Shown: piece by piece, positions 44,221 through 58,000 of the stretch | Layout of the letters: each line of letters begins with the position of its first letter | How positions within the stretch are numbered: the stretch's first letter is position 1 | From: Eutypella sp. D-1 | Lineage: Eukaryota > Ascomycota > Sordariomycetes > Xylariales > Diatrypaceae | Assembly (NCBI GenBank): GCA_023313575.1 | Contig: JAJTTP010000015.1 | Span: 372,001 to 436,000 of the forward strand | DNA length: 64,000 nt | Direction: 5' to 3' | The notes under the pieces: generated by a model | The model's input: the letters and a program-made list of their open reading frames with translations, nothing else | Told to the model about the DNA's origin: nothing | The model's database searches: none | Program-made: the position numbers and the translations under genes

Positions 44221-44421
44221 CAGAGAAGTATTCCTTGCCCTCTATAAACGACCGAAACTCTACTTCTTCATCTACTTCTTCAAGCCGAATACTTACTACT
44301 ATTGGTTCTTTTCGGATATCATTCTAGCTTTACACCCTCGCTCTATCTACATATTTCGGACGCTTTAAATTCCGTATACTATCCCCCTACCGCCTACTAA
44401 TATCGCCCATTAATTCAGTCG

Positions 44422-44433
44422 ATGCGCAAGTGA
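44422..44433 (+). promoter_or_regulatory. Three-codon uORF just before the GCN3 start
   Basis: ATG-CGC-AAG-TGA ends two bases before the eIF2B-alpha ATG at 44436. It lies downstream of the TATA box and in the likely leader. Confidence 0.5.
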
Positions 44434-44435
44434 CG

Positions 44436-45665
44436 ATGCCAGCCGCAGACGACGACGCCACCGCAGGCGCCGGCGCGACCTCACGCGTTGTCCCTATTCA
44501 CAATAATTCGGGTATCGGTTCTTTTGAGTACGTACTAGTAGCAGTAACGGGACAGGAACCTTGATCTTATCTTGTGATGATGTTAACATCTTCTCTCTCT
44601 CCATCTAGCATCGTTGAAACATACCATCGTCTTCTGGCAGAAGATCCTGATCTGATCATGCCCATGGCTGCTATCGAAGCCATGATCGAGGCCCTGAGAC
44701 ACATGAGCACAACGACTGTCCACGAGACTATGGACCTCCTGAAGGCACAGTCCGCGAAGCTCCAGAGCTCCGTCGCCAACCCCATCGCCGTCTACCACGG
44801 CACCGATCTATTCCAGCAGTATTTCCTCAAGGAACTTAAGAAACCCGGTCCTGATAGGGTCGCGACTAGTAGTCATAAGAACTTTGAGGTCGTGCGGGAA
44901 CAGCTGCTGCGGAACGGCGCCTCCTTCGTCCACAGGGCGAAACAGGCGAGAGAGATCATCGCTTGGACCGGCAGGCGCTATATCCGCGACAATTACACCA
45001 TCCTGACACATGGCGGATCCAGAGCCGTAGAGGTTCTCCTTACTAGAGCTACAGAGACCCATAATGGTGACGCCCCAAGACGCTTCAACGTCATCCACGT
45101 CGTCGAAAAGTCAAGAGAGGAAGAAAGCGTCAAATTCGTCACGGCATTACGAGACAGGGGCGTCAAGGTCGCTACGATACCCGAGGCCGCCGTCGCCTAT
45201 GCCATGGAGAAGGTCGACAGAGTCTTCGTTGGCGCCGAGGCCGTCACATCCAATGCGGGCATAATCTCTAGGATCGGCACCTACCAGATAGCCATCATCG
45301 CACAATCCTACAAGAAACCCCTGTTCGTTGCGGTCGAGCAGTATAAGTTCGGAGACACATTCCCCCGCGATCAGTTCAAACTAGGGTTCCCTGGCTTTGA
45401 GCAGAATGTCATCGATTTCCAAACCACCAAGTCGCTCGCAGCAGCAGGCCCAAATGCCGCCAATCCTACTGTCAATGCGGTGGACTATACGGTATGTTAA
45501 CTATTACTCGATTCATCTGTTGTCGATCGCGCACTGACTTTAAAAAACCAGCCCCCTGAGTATATCACCTCTTTCTTCACGGACCAGGGCGATCTCACGC
45601 CCCAGGCCGTCCAATCGAACATTATCCATTTCGTCGCTGACAAGCCGGTGGACCTCCCAATGTGA
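44436..45665 (+). CDS. GCN3: Translation initiation factor eIF2B, alpha subunit
   Basis: Regulatory subunit of eIF2B, the guanine-nucleotide exchange factor for eIF2. With the beta and delta subunits it senses phosphorylated eIF2-alpha and so links the Gcn2 kinase to general amino-acid control (family knowledge). Three exons: 44436-44527, 44609-45491 and 45552-45665, giving 362 aa, longer than yeast Gcn3 (305). The N-terminal 28 residues encoded in exon 1 are Asp/Ala-rich and poorly conserved in style; exon 2 starts with the helical domain (YHRLLAEDPDLIMPMAAIEA). The Rossmann-like C-terminal domain shows YTILTHGGSRAVEVLL, VFVGAEAVTSNAGIISRIGT and FVAVEQYKF, the last two being diagnostic for eIF2B-alpha/beta/delta. 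The C-terminus PPEYITSFFTDQG is in exon 3, matching the family's PPxYITLxxTDxG end. Branch point ACTGAC in intron 2. Identity very confident. Confidence 0.96.
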
Positions 45666-48600
45666 GGCTATGAGCCATTGCTGAGATAGCAAATATGAGG
45701 CCGAGGAACCCCATGGATCCCTCTGCTAGTGACTGACGATAGGAAATACCTGTCTATCAGAAGGTGCCAGCCTTTGTGTATCACTAGTCAAGACACAAAG
45801 CAACCTACGGGAATATTTAGTAGGTGCTAAATCGCGATTCGCTTGGATACGCCGCCTCGAACGCGAGTTTGGGGGCTGGAGGGTAAAACACACAGTCTCG
45901 CGTGATACACGCACCTCGACACACAACGAGGAAGCCTCTTCGTTAAGTCATCAGAGGGATAGCGGGAAGCATCGTAGCTAGTATGCTAGGGAACCGATAG
46001 CTGCCCATGATCTACTATGTATGTAGTTACAGGCAAGCGCACATAGGCAATCGAGGCCTGCGCCGAGGAATAATCACGAAGATTTACGCCCTAGGACTAA
46101 GATCCTATATCCTTGGGGGTTCGATGTCTCGTGACGCCACTCGGCTTTGATTGATAGATGGGTACTATATGTCTATGTAGTCTGATCACTCGTCGATAGA
46201 ATCATAACCCCCCGCGACGCAGTTAGTTCAAGTACATGGCATACATGCATGCATTGCGATGAGTAATCCTATATCAGCGACATCCTATGCTCTGATCCCC
46301 CCTTTTCACGACGCAGCCCAACCGACTGCGATGGGGAGCAGTCGTGGGGAGCAAATCTCTGCCTTTTTCATACATCGCTTCGTAGCAAGGGGTATGTCAG
46401 GTTTATTTAGTGTCTCGTACGGACGATTAGCCGTCTGGAAGTGAAGCGAGGCGTATATATGTGATTTTGGTGGGACTCTCGAAAAGAGCTATACACAGTA
46501 CGCTCTCCCTCCCTGTGCGATATCGCTGTTGGCGTAATTTAGCCCTGCCCACGATATACACTTCAGATCCGGGAGTATTCGCAACTATGCATGGACTACT
46601 GCTATGCAGGTGACGGCTCTTTCAACCGTACACGCCCTTCTCCTTCTTTATTCATTTTTGTTCTTCTTCGGTGGTGTATCTCTAATTTTGATCGCGGTGT
46701 CGTGTACACTGGGCGCGTCCGGATTCTATCAGGGTTTGAGGGGTGGCTCGACGGTTTCTTCTGCAAGGAGTCACGATCCCGTTTTGATAAAGCCTAGCTA
46801 CTAATGCGTATATACGAGGAATGGGACCTGTCCAACTTATTGATAGAGCAGCACTATATAGAAAGACGATAGACTCAGTCGCCTTTCTCCCATTTCACCG
46901 GTGCAAGATCTCTTCCGAATCGCTGCTTCCTTGTCATCGTTTTCCGCTGCACCAATCCGACGGGATGGCCGACGGCAGTTCAAGGAGAAAATCTTTTCTA
47001 CATACGAGCACATCTCTTCGCTTAGATATAGGTAGGGGCTGACTCTCCAACGAATCTGTAATCATGGTTTATTTGTATAGTCCGGGTAGACTGGCCTGCT
47101 GCCTTTCACATAATCTCACACCGACTTGCACTAGGTTGCTATAGTCGCCGAGACGAACAGAGGAAGGCAAAAAGCAGACGAGTCATATTTAATCAACAAG
47201 AGGATATCTTCCCTCCCGGTGAGGTTTGTCATACGTGTCTACAACCTAGAAGGACAAGGGGCTTGGTGGTGGGACCCCGCAAGTTACTGGTTGAATCTAT
47301 TTTCTTTCTACTTATCAACATTTAACAGGAGACACATGGAATCTACTCCACCAAGACTGATCTGGCACCGAAGCACAATATCTACTTTTTCGGACTATGA
47401 ATATAATTTCTCCCTGCTTTTATCGCGGACTCTTTCCCTGCCCCGGAAACTGGTTGCAAGTACCTCACAAGCAGAAAAGAACGCCAATCATGTCTTTTAG
47501 TCCCCCTAGGTACACTACCGCACATGAGAATAACTACCTACGTAGCCTCTGATGCCCGAATCTTTCGCAGAGAACCGTCCACAGCCTAGCCCTACCGGTA
47601 GATAGATACCGTCTCTTGGTCTGCCGACCGGGACCCTATCTTCCATGGTTGTGGAACCTGGGTAGCTACGGGCTGTGGCGGCATACCGAGATGAGCTCAG
47701 TTGTCTCAACTGCCGGCTTATGCGAGAAACACGAGAAACGCAGACAGAGCATGCGATCTCGGTGCGCACACATCGACGAGGATCTAATACGCAAGCGAAA
47801 GCAGCCATCGGGACCGATGGGAATAGAGAAACGCTCCTTCCTTTTTTCCTCTCCGGGTTGAGCAGGTAGCAGTAGGACGATACGGGACGTCTGACTGCTA
47901 CGTCCCCGGCAGATATATATATCCACAACTGCCTCATTTAAAATTCTCGCCAATTTGCTGCGCGGCGCAGGAGAGGCTTTTTCTAAGAATACCTGACAGA
48001 GCCTCTGATTTTCATCTGCCGGCCAGGTCTGAAACAACAGGCGGTCCTGCTTGGGTAAGGGCATTGAGAGGATGGATTGATACTGGCAGTATCATGAAGG
48101 TTGGATATATGTATATATATGCCCCATGCTGTTTTATTCTATTTTCGCACCTGGTCGTAACCGTGACGTTTTGTTAGGGGTCCAAGGGGTCCCGTACGTC
48201 GATCGCGGAAGGCGCCCTAGATCCGGGCCGGTATAGGCCTAGGTGTAAGTATATCATCGTCTCGAGCTCGAATCCAGCATGAGCCACGGCCGTTGGCAAA
48301 CCACCATGAATGGGGTAAGTACAGCACAGCGGACCAAGGGGCCGACTGAGGGTGTTAATTGAGCATTGAGAACGCCCGCCCGTACGGGCAAGAAACCCAC
48401 GGAGTATACCTATCTACCCCCCCACAAGTGCCTGGTGAGACGGGTCGTATATTCGACTCGTTATCTCCTAATCTGCTATAGAATGTGGCGGAAACGTCCA
48501 AATGGGGAGAATAGAGAGGAGGCGCTGTCTGGGGAGAGCGTTCCTATTTGCCCCAGAATGGAACCAGGCAGCCACTTCGCTCGTCTCCCAATGAGAATAA

Positions 48601-51600
48601 TCCCACAGGTGTATCTCGTTTAGTCTGATAAGGGACCAGTCTGATAGGGGCGGACGGTTCTCATTTTCCTTCCCGTAGAAAAAAACCCGCTTTCTTAAAC
48701 GAAGTCTCATCGTCATTGGCGGGCTGTATTTTTGGGTTGGGATGCTCCCGTAGATTTAAGCCTTGACAGCTGAGTTTGTTGCATCGCGCTTACTGTATCC
48801 CCAATCTGACTCCCCCCCCTCACCTTTCCTCTTCTGTCCCCCGTTCTCGACATTCGATTCCAAACGCCCGTGTAACCTACCCGGTTGGAGCAAACAAAAC
48901 GCTGCGCTACTGGAAACAAATCTTGGCTCGCTGCGACCCTGAGCCTACGCCACCAGGCCGTTTCAGAAGTATCTATGTATAGCAGCGAGTTGTGTTCAGC
49001 AGTCCCAAATGACGAACAAGCCTCGAAATGACAACCGCGTATAGGTGGGCCGTTTTCTTTTTTTTTCGATTCCGTCCCGCAAGGCATTGACGCACATGTC
49101 TGCGCGCCGTTTCGTCGCCACCACCGATCACACCAGCCACTTTCGGCTTTTAACGTAGGAAATATGGACATGCTTCTTGGGTTCACGCAACACTCAAGGC
49201 AGCCACACCCCCCTTTAACCCCCCCCCTCCCCCCAAAAAAACCCTAGGGAGACATCATCAAACGGTTACACACACATATGCTATCTCACCCTCTGTCGTG
49301 CAATAATTGGGTTGTGATTAATGCACACCGCGTCTAGCTCGAGATCCACGTAGCTGGGTATAGCAGCAGCAGCAGTCAGCACCGCCCGCTTGCTGCAGAC
49401 ACGCCATCTACGTGTGTAGCGGTACATGGACTCCAGGCCACAGCGAGGTACTCGTGTGTTGCTTTGAGCCCAGCTGGCTGCACGAATCCACGCCATGTCT
49501 GACTGTCAAGCAAGAGATCGATCTATCTGCTTACCTACCGTCAACTTGAAACGGGGTGGCGCGCCCGGGTCCGGTCCGCTGTCCATACACCCGCTCAATG
49601 TCCGAGTTCCAACGGCCAGGCAGATATCGGCACCGGGGTGAGGTAGCTCTGATGACTAAAATACTTCTCATCAACTACGAACAGCTAAATACGTTGAGCG
49701 TTCTTCGGCACCGTCACTAAGCCACTCACTCCGCGGCTTGCTTAGTCTCCTATATTCGATTATCATAGTGGCCTAGGATGTTCTGAATAGATTCGTCAGT
49801 AACTTACTACATCCCGTGTAGGGCCCACCTTGAATGAGGCGAAGTCGTACCGACCCTACCTACTTGCGTTCCTCGCTTGCATAGCCGGTGCTGAAACAAT
49901 AGGACTTGACCGTAGCGATCGCTCTACTCTCTAGGTACCAATTTCGCAGCTCCTGACAGGCTTGAAGGGTCTGTGAGTTGAGAGGTGTGCTAGTCTACAC
50001 TCACTCTCCCTGGTCTCCTCCCCACTCCTAACCTTGACCCAGAACACTGCATGGAGGATCAGTTGGGTACACGAGGATCGGTCCAATCAACAGACCGACG
50101 TGGCTGCCGTGGACATCTGACTTGTGAGCAGCGTCGTAGACGGCGCTGGGGTGAGTGACACCTCACAGTGATTACCAACCAGTTCGCTAGATATGAGTGG
50201 GCGGGGGAGAGGAGGAGGAGGGTATACGTTTTCAAAACCCGGAACTCCGGATAAGCACTTTAGCCAGCGAGGTGGTAGCCTACTGGGCGGTGGCAACGTA
50301 CTATCGTGGAGGACAAGGCCAAGTCATCAACTACCCTCCCTCGTTGACTTACACCATCACCCCTCTCCCCCCTTTCCAGTGTGAGCCAGTGTGAGGTGGA
50401 CCGGTTCTGCCTCGCAGCCTGCCCGGCCCGTCCACCAGAGACGGAGGAGGGTGACACGACCCCGTTATTCGCGGGAAATTGTCAGGTGATGCTCAACGAT
50501 TATCCCCGTTTCTGAAAACAGCCGCCACCCACACTTGGATATTCGATTACCTGTATATGTATGCCACGCACTGCCGCCCGGCGATCTGTTCCGCGGACGC
50601 CATGTCGTAGGTATTAGACGACCAATGATCAAGCATGTTTGACATGATGTAGTAGAGTACAGGATATGGGTGTACATTCGCTGACTGTGCCCCTTATCTG
50701 CATGACACCGCTGGATATAATGACTTATGGGGTTTTCGTACATGGTGTCCTGTGAACTGACGCCCTATATATGGAAGCTTGTATTCGCACTGGTTCTCCT
50801 CAGCAAGGTACCTACCTCGTGTGAATACTGCACTAATTGATTAGTTGCTCGGTTATATAGCGTGTGTGTGTGACGTCTTGAAGTCAAACATGGATACTAA
50901 TTTCATGCTCCGTAAAACCCGAGAGTAATGTGAGCATCCATGACAGGTTAAACATTGAGGCCTATCTAGTTATTTCTTATTAAGGGCTAAGCTTCGGTAG
51001 TCGCACTACGTGTAGAGCAGAAATCGAGTCTCATTAGCAACGAGGAACCTGATCTGTCTTGACTTTGACTGTCTCTAGTCAAGGGGCTCGCCATGGATTG
51101 TGTGACTAGATAGATGCCTGAAAGTCACTCTGAAGCACCATAAAGAACCCATACTATTCCCATTATCCGTGTCTCGTCCACTCTATCCCAACAGGGAGAT
51201 CTACAGAGACACGGCTACGTGAACCCCCCATGGCAGTATGGCATCTATCCATCTAGGACGTCTACGGTGTGATTAGGAGCACACAGCTAGCCGGGCAGCT
51301 ATATGAAATTGCCTGATAGGATCTTCTAGGGCTTAGGGTTGAACGCAGTGGAGACGAACTAGGCATCACAGACAGTATGGGGAACACGCCTATATGTTGG
51401 CAAGATGCTACGACTATCGTGGTAACTCGGCCACAGCACCATGTGGCCGGGTTCCGGAGCGCACTCGTGGTGAAGCTGGACACGCGGCACAACAATATGC
51501 CACCGAGCGTGCGAGTGTATCCGTATGGATATGCAAATGCTTGCGCGTTATTCTCCAGCTGATGGATGACTAATGATGGGTAGGATTAACCACAAGCAGA

Positions 51601-54600
51601 GACATTTGGCGATATGACCGGTGGATCTCGGGCTACCTAGGTATATAGAGATTGGCACTCACCTATTATGCGGTGGATGAGCAGGGAGTGTCCAGCCGTG
51701 AAACCTCGATAGTAGGTGAGAAGATCCCTTCTTCTCGCGGTGATACACATGGGGCATCTGTGATCCAGGGGGTTGTTGCCACCTTTGTCGACATGGTATA
51801 ATGTTTACTAGCGAAAGGGGAGATGGGGAAGCGTCCACTCCTGAATTTAAGCGAGCATAGGGATGTCAATTAGAGCACAGGTTACTTTGTTCTTGCGACG
51901 AGCGTATTGCGATAGGATCAACAACCTCCATAGCCTATCATCTCTGGAGCAGACATGCTGTACACCTCTCGTCCTCTCCAAAGTCCCCGTAGCCTCAACT
52001 AATGTGACGAGATCTAGGCCGTCCGCGTAAGTATCTATATGCATATATGATGTTCTTGGTTTGTTAGTAGTTAGCTGTGTTGTCTACGTAGGTATCTACG
52101 TAGGTAACGGAGAGTTTGCCAGGCAGATAACGTGCTTTTGGAACCTGTGGTGTACATCGTAACAAGAGGAGCCTTGTAACGTTATCGATCGATCAAAAAC
52201 TCGGGACCTCGCCGGAAACACGGAACCTCGCGCCCAGCTCTCGTGGTTTCTAATTTTGTAGAATATGGGCCGGTCTTTCGGCCTCCGCCCATTGGCGCCC
52301 AGGAAGGAGCCGAGGCCCAGCATGCTGGCAAGCTGGCCGGCATGGCGAACAGGTTGGGGGGACGATGGATTCAGAGCCATGCTATTTAGGCAAGTATGGA
52401 AGATCTAGACCCCTAGTGGTAAGTACGTATATGGCCAGATATCATGGATCATCAACGGAAGACGTAGGGCTGGCCTTCCCAACCGTCTCTGGGATAGTGG
52501 CGCTCATCTACGGAGTAGCTATATCTATGAAGCATACGTAGTCTAGTCACTCCGTCTACACTAGCAGTAATTGCCGACTATTAAGAGCATATACCATGCC
52601 CAACAAGGGAATCAATCAGCCACCCCATAATCCTTCCAGTTGCTAGCTGCGTGCTCAAGCCACGGCCGCGGGGCCTAGGGCCCGTAATGTGCAACCACCG
52701 TTACTGATAATAGAATACTAGACCCCGGCGGCTGCAGCTGGCGTCCAGGGGCATCCATAGAGCTCAGCTATCAACTAGGTTATAGACGTCCTAAGTATGA
52801 GTTCTGGGGAGGAGGAACAAGCGCGCATCAGGGGTTCAGGGGCAGGGTCAGATAGCCCAGATTGCATACCTACGCAGATGTGGTCTTGGTAGACAGGTGA
52901 AAGGAAGGCATAATAAAATTAGTAATCATTCGACGTGAAAGGAAGGGCTGAACAAGCATACTGTCGGGAATAGCATTGGCAACAAAAGTCGCCGTTGCTA
53001 AAAGGGGCCATCATCATGTGATTCAGCTCGAACATGCTTGACGTTGCATTCTTCCTACGCCTCCCCATTTGGTTAGAGCTACCATATATATCCAGCTAGT
53101 TATTGGTTCATGTAGCCATTGCGATGCCCCTAGCCGTAATACGGAAACTGCTGTTGCAACGGCGCCCCGAAAGAGCGGGCAAGGCGAGATCTCTCAGGCT
53201 GATTTGCATGCGCGCCCGTTCCGCGATCGAGACTTCTTTCTGCCGCGCCGCTGGCGGCTCCGCCGACAGGCCAACTACCACCACAGCAACACTAAACTAA
53301 TAGCTATCCGAATAATTCTCCCCACTATAGTCAAGGCTAGGATTCGCACAGGGTCCAAAGGGACAATACATTAGTCTCTGGTTATAGTCGCAGACTAGCA
53401 GCAGCAGCACGAGACAGCAGTAGTACATAGCAGTGGAAGGCAGCCTAATAGTGGTCCTCCCGGCTAGTCTGCACGGGGTTGTCGCCCCTTGAATTACTGG
53501 TAAGGTTCTTCCCCAGTGATCTACTTTTAGTCCGACAAAGTATCCTGGCAGCCTGGGTCACTTCAAGCAGCTATATTGCATAAGCGAAGATGAATATAGC
53601 CCGGGGATGAATCGCGGCAGATAGGGCAGAGGCGGGAGTCGAAGTGATGTTGCCAAGGTTAGCCCAACGGAGACATATAATGAGACCGCTAAGATGAAAA
53701 TGTTATGCGAACGAGCCAAGTACGATTCATCTCTCTTCGATATATCCTTGAGGCCCGTACGCGGAACTCACAACCCGAAGACCCCGGCCATGTTGCGCGA
53801 ATCGCGTCACTGCCAACCAAGTTATACATAGCGGTGGGTCAGGGGCCGTGATGAATGAGCTGCCTTAAACAGGTTGGTAAGTATTCTAGAAGACTTTCGT
53901 TGTAACCCTCCAGGACTGAAAGACTCTCTGCACTCGAAGATGACGAGTGTGTGGGAGCATATTCTCAGTGCCTGGCCCGAGCTGAACGAAGCTGGGACAC
54001 GGAAGAGTAATACCACCTTCTCTCCCTGCAACGAGAATGCGGAGTACGCTCTTCTACACGTGATGAGGGATGCGGGATGCCCAGGTGCTATGGTATATTT
54101 TAAGTGGCTTTAGTGGGGGGTCTGAAGGGAGAGATCCGACCCTGGTTGCGGGCAAGTGATAAGCTCGCTCTGCAAGGAGCATTGTACCTGTATGGAATAG
54201 AATGCCCCAGTGCTCCTCAAAAACCGTTACATTTGGGAACAATAAGGTACCGCTGTTGGCGTTGCATGCGTTTCTTGGGACTGGTGGGCACATGGGAAAA
54301 AAACGTGAAGCGGGTAAGCCAAGCCCCGCCAGTCCAGCGCCATAACGAACTACTACAAGTACAGTATGAGTGTGTATCAACGTACCCAACTTGCCAACTA
54401 GCAGATCACCAGTCCCGCAGCCAAGGCACCCTGGGTCGTCTCCGTGATGTCAATGTGTGCAGTATGGGCAAGGACGACTTATAGTGTTTAGGCTGCCCCG
54501 TTGCTGTGCTGCATCTGGTCGTGCTCGTCCAGGGTTCTTATGTCGCTTGTTCTGATCCGGTTTGGACCGGCGTGAGTGATCGCACGGAGCATTTAGCTAA

Positions 54601-55000
54601 TGTTATTAGTAGCATGATCATTCCAAATCCCGAGTTATTGGGGCATCGGTGTGTATCTGAACCGCGAGGCCGACTGCGAGCTCACGACAACAACGGGATT
54701 TGAAATGCTGCTGAAACTAACTTTAGCAAAACTGGCCAGACCAGGGAGGAAATAACCATCGACCGCTAAGGTTCAGAGACCCTATCACGCTCAGCTTGAC
54801 ATTGTACCCCCTCGGCGACTTTCTGCTTAAAGCGTACGACGTTGGCCAAGCCCAGCCGAGCCAGCAGCCACATCCCCTCCCTTCCCCTCTCCCTATTTTG
54901 TGGAGTGCAGGGTAAGGCGGCAAATCAGGCCATAGCAATTTTTCTCAGCTGTATAGTTGATAGGAGAGTCAAAATGCATTCTACAATTACTGGTCACGAG
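45666..55000. other. Gene-free right arm, part 1
   Basis: No frame longer than 157 codons; the longest (48713-49186, minus) starts with GTG and has no domain. I tested the longer frames for motif content and splice partners without success. GC content is intermediate with many TA steps. One exact TACCTAGGTA lies at 51634-51643. It may be decayed transposon DNA or a subtelomere-like or centromere-proximal spacer. Confidence 0.5.
51634..51643. repeat. TACCTAGGTA palindrome, copy 6
   Basis: Exact copy within the gene-free right arm, far from any recognised start codon. Confidence 0.8.
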
Positions 55001-58000
55001 TTGAGACCTATCGACCCAGGAGTTGTAAGAGACAGAAACATCATGCCCAACGAAGGTAATTCATAGAGTATCCAGCCAATCGATTCCTGTTCTACAACGT
55101 TTTTACTATGTATTTGAAGGGGTCCATTTCTGGCTTAAACATGGGGGAGACCCTCTTGTTGTGAGATCTTGGGGAACTTGGAGATATGGTGAGATAAGGC
55201 TGGGCAAGTTAGTAGTTCTCCCGTGGCCCGCAGCAGGGTACCGTAGTCATAACAAGGCTTACCCTAGATATGCACCGTGTATTTGAGTGTTTAGTCATCT
55301 ATAGATATCTACAATGTAGGCTGGTAGGGTATTCAGGTTAGAGTCAATTTTCGGTCGATCAACAAATCAGAATGTGGGCATCCAAGGGGGCTTAATGAGG
55401 GGAGACCTGCGCTTTCCACCCTGCTTAAGCTACCCCGGGACCCTCACGATTTAGATACCGAGGCTACTCGGCGATAATCAATCATGGTGTTACTACTACT
55501 ATTACGTGCCATCGCAGACTATGCATATCTTGTCATGCTCATACGATGCATCCACTGCTGCTAGCGATATCCCACGAGGGAGACAGGGTAGTTTTGGCGA
55601 TGACATCTTTTTTAATTCCGCTCTAATGGCACGGATGGAGCGGATACCGAATTCGCCACCATTAGTTCTGATTGACCGAATAATTAATTGACTGATTGAT
55701 CGGGTTGTACAGCACATGAATGATGTTGTGAGGGATAGCGGGACTTATGGGGTTGGCAAGCCGATTCTCTTCTCGGAGTTCATCCAGATATGTCGACTTA
55801 AATCTCGGGATGGAGATAGCGCAAGACAGGCATGCCTGGCGGTGCGGGAGTGCGGGATGCGTGCGGGATGTTAGAGACGGCACCGTGGTCCGCCATTTCA
55901 ACCAGAGTGAAATGGGGATTATAGCGCTGTGGTGGCGGGCTACAGCGCCCCGAGTGCACTATAACAGTGGTGGGTGGGCGGTACCAACGCATTTCGGAAA
56001 GTCGGTGTGCATATGATTTATTCTCGAGGGGTGTCAGGGTATAAAGGGGGGGGTGTGTGGAGAGATCAACCATGGGTGCCGGCCGAAAGATACTTGCGGC
56101 TGAGCCGTCATAGTGCCCAGGGATGCCAGTGCTTGGGCTTGGCTTGCGCTGGGTGTTGTACTGGCCTGTCTAAACAATACTATTTTATCTGCTTGTCTGA
56201 TAGCGTCTAATGAGCCAGTCAAGACCATCACCGTTGAGAGAAGGGTGGCCAATGGATAACGCGTATACAATACAACATCTATTACGTACATGTACATATC
56301 AATTGTATTTAAGTCGCCATCATGAGCTCGTCTATACAACGGGTAGTTGCCGAGCTAGTTTGCATATATGGTAGTATGCGATCTTAGTTGTTACCTAGGC
56401 AGCTAGGTATATCACGTTACATGCCCAGGTATTAGAAGGCAGCAGCCAACCCGTCTAGTATAGACCTAAATCCAGAAATTAGGCATTGCGTGTCCGAGGG
56501 GGGAATTTTCTGATACATAGGAAATAGGGGCTTGATGTGTATCTACTTGTGCTTTGTTATGTAGGTTGAAGTGATGCGCGCACATCAATAGGGGTCAGTG
56601 AGCTTAGGTAATGACGATCCATACAACAATTGTAATACTACCCACGATGGAACAATAAACATTTGGAGACTCGCATACATAGGGCTCAAGGATTCCGCTG
56701 GGACCCTTCATACATTACAGTAATCCGATTAGCTGAATGACGATAGGGGCATATGTATCCTGATCAGCTCCGTCACTTTTAAGCTCCATCCGCCAAGTCC
56801 GCCTGCGGGCCTTGAGACTGCGGAATTTGAGCAAAAATCATTATCCATGGATGCTTGCATATATAGACCTTAAGTATGATCGTACCATATATACTCTACG
56901 TGTATGCCTATCAAGTAGTAGGCTTATCCAATCTTGGCAGGCCTTTGCAACGTTAGACAGTGTGACAGTTGTGAAGGTAAGCAGGTAAGGTTATACCCAA
57001 TACCTTATCAGTTGTTTATCTATCGAGATCGAACCTGGTCTATACCTCGGCTCGCGCAATGATTCCCGATTAGGCATTGCTTTCGCTTACGGTACTTAGG
57101 TACATAAAAAGTATCTTGGTACCGAGGTACGAATAGTTCGAAAGCTAAGAGCTGCCCTAGTCCAGATAGATCATTGGTAATATCGCTCCTTGTCTGCTTT
57201 CCAATTACTACCCTCAACTGCCCTCATGCGTATGTATGCGCACCTCCTATGCAATAAGTAACAGCTTAAAGCGAGTCAGACTGCATATGTGCAGTAGATG
57301 ACATGGCATTCATATGGCTTGTACGAGTTGCATTTTTGTATGGACTGTCGGTATGTGGAACTATGAAATGTGGAAGCTATATGCAATTATCGTTAGAATT
57401 CAAGGAGACCATGTCGCTTACTCTTTCCTTTCGTACCGAGACAGCCTTGTTCATTGGTATATGATAGGAAATTGACAGCTTACAGGTATAATAGTAACTG
57501 ACCCATGTCACTGAATGGAAGCCGAGGTTCATTTAATCCCTATTGCCAGGCCTAAGGACTGTAATTGTAGTATATAAATGGGTATGCTAATCACTTGGCT
57601 TGTTGATCGAATATCTACAATTCTTTAGCCTACTCGATATTTAAAAGGTGAAGTAGTTTGCGAAACTATCCGATAGAAACTCACGATACCTTGCTACAAC
57701 TGTTATATGGGCCTGGCCCGTTATAATTACTCATAATGATGTTGTATGATTGGCGAGATTGAGGTCTTGGCGTACCTGAATGTACCTATCGGATAGTTTA
57801 ACAATAACAAGCTGCTACGTGCCAACTCGACACCAAGTGGAGGACATAAGAAATCGAACAATTTGGGCGCTGGCGATGGTAGTAGCAGACGTTTTCTAAC
57901 CCTTTCTTTGTGTCAACCACTTGAACAATATTATACATAGCTAGGCCCTACCTGTTGCCTATTGCCTCCGTGGCCTCCCTGCCGACTCATGCATGGCAAG

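Larger units (their letters stand above)
42345..44435. other. Spacer and GCN3 upstream region
   Basis: About 2.1 kb. The left part is T-rich after the 5S terminator; 42540-43100 is GC-richer without a domain-bearing frame; 44060-44105 has CCTG/CCCTG tandem repeats. The right end holds the TATA and TGAGTCA elements and the uORF listed separately. Confidence 0.5.

Noticed and set aside
48713..49186. 157-codon minus-strand frame
   Set aside because: It begins with GTG and has no ATG near its start, no domain and no splice context.
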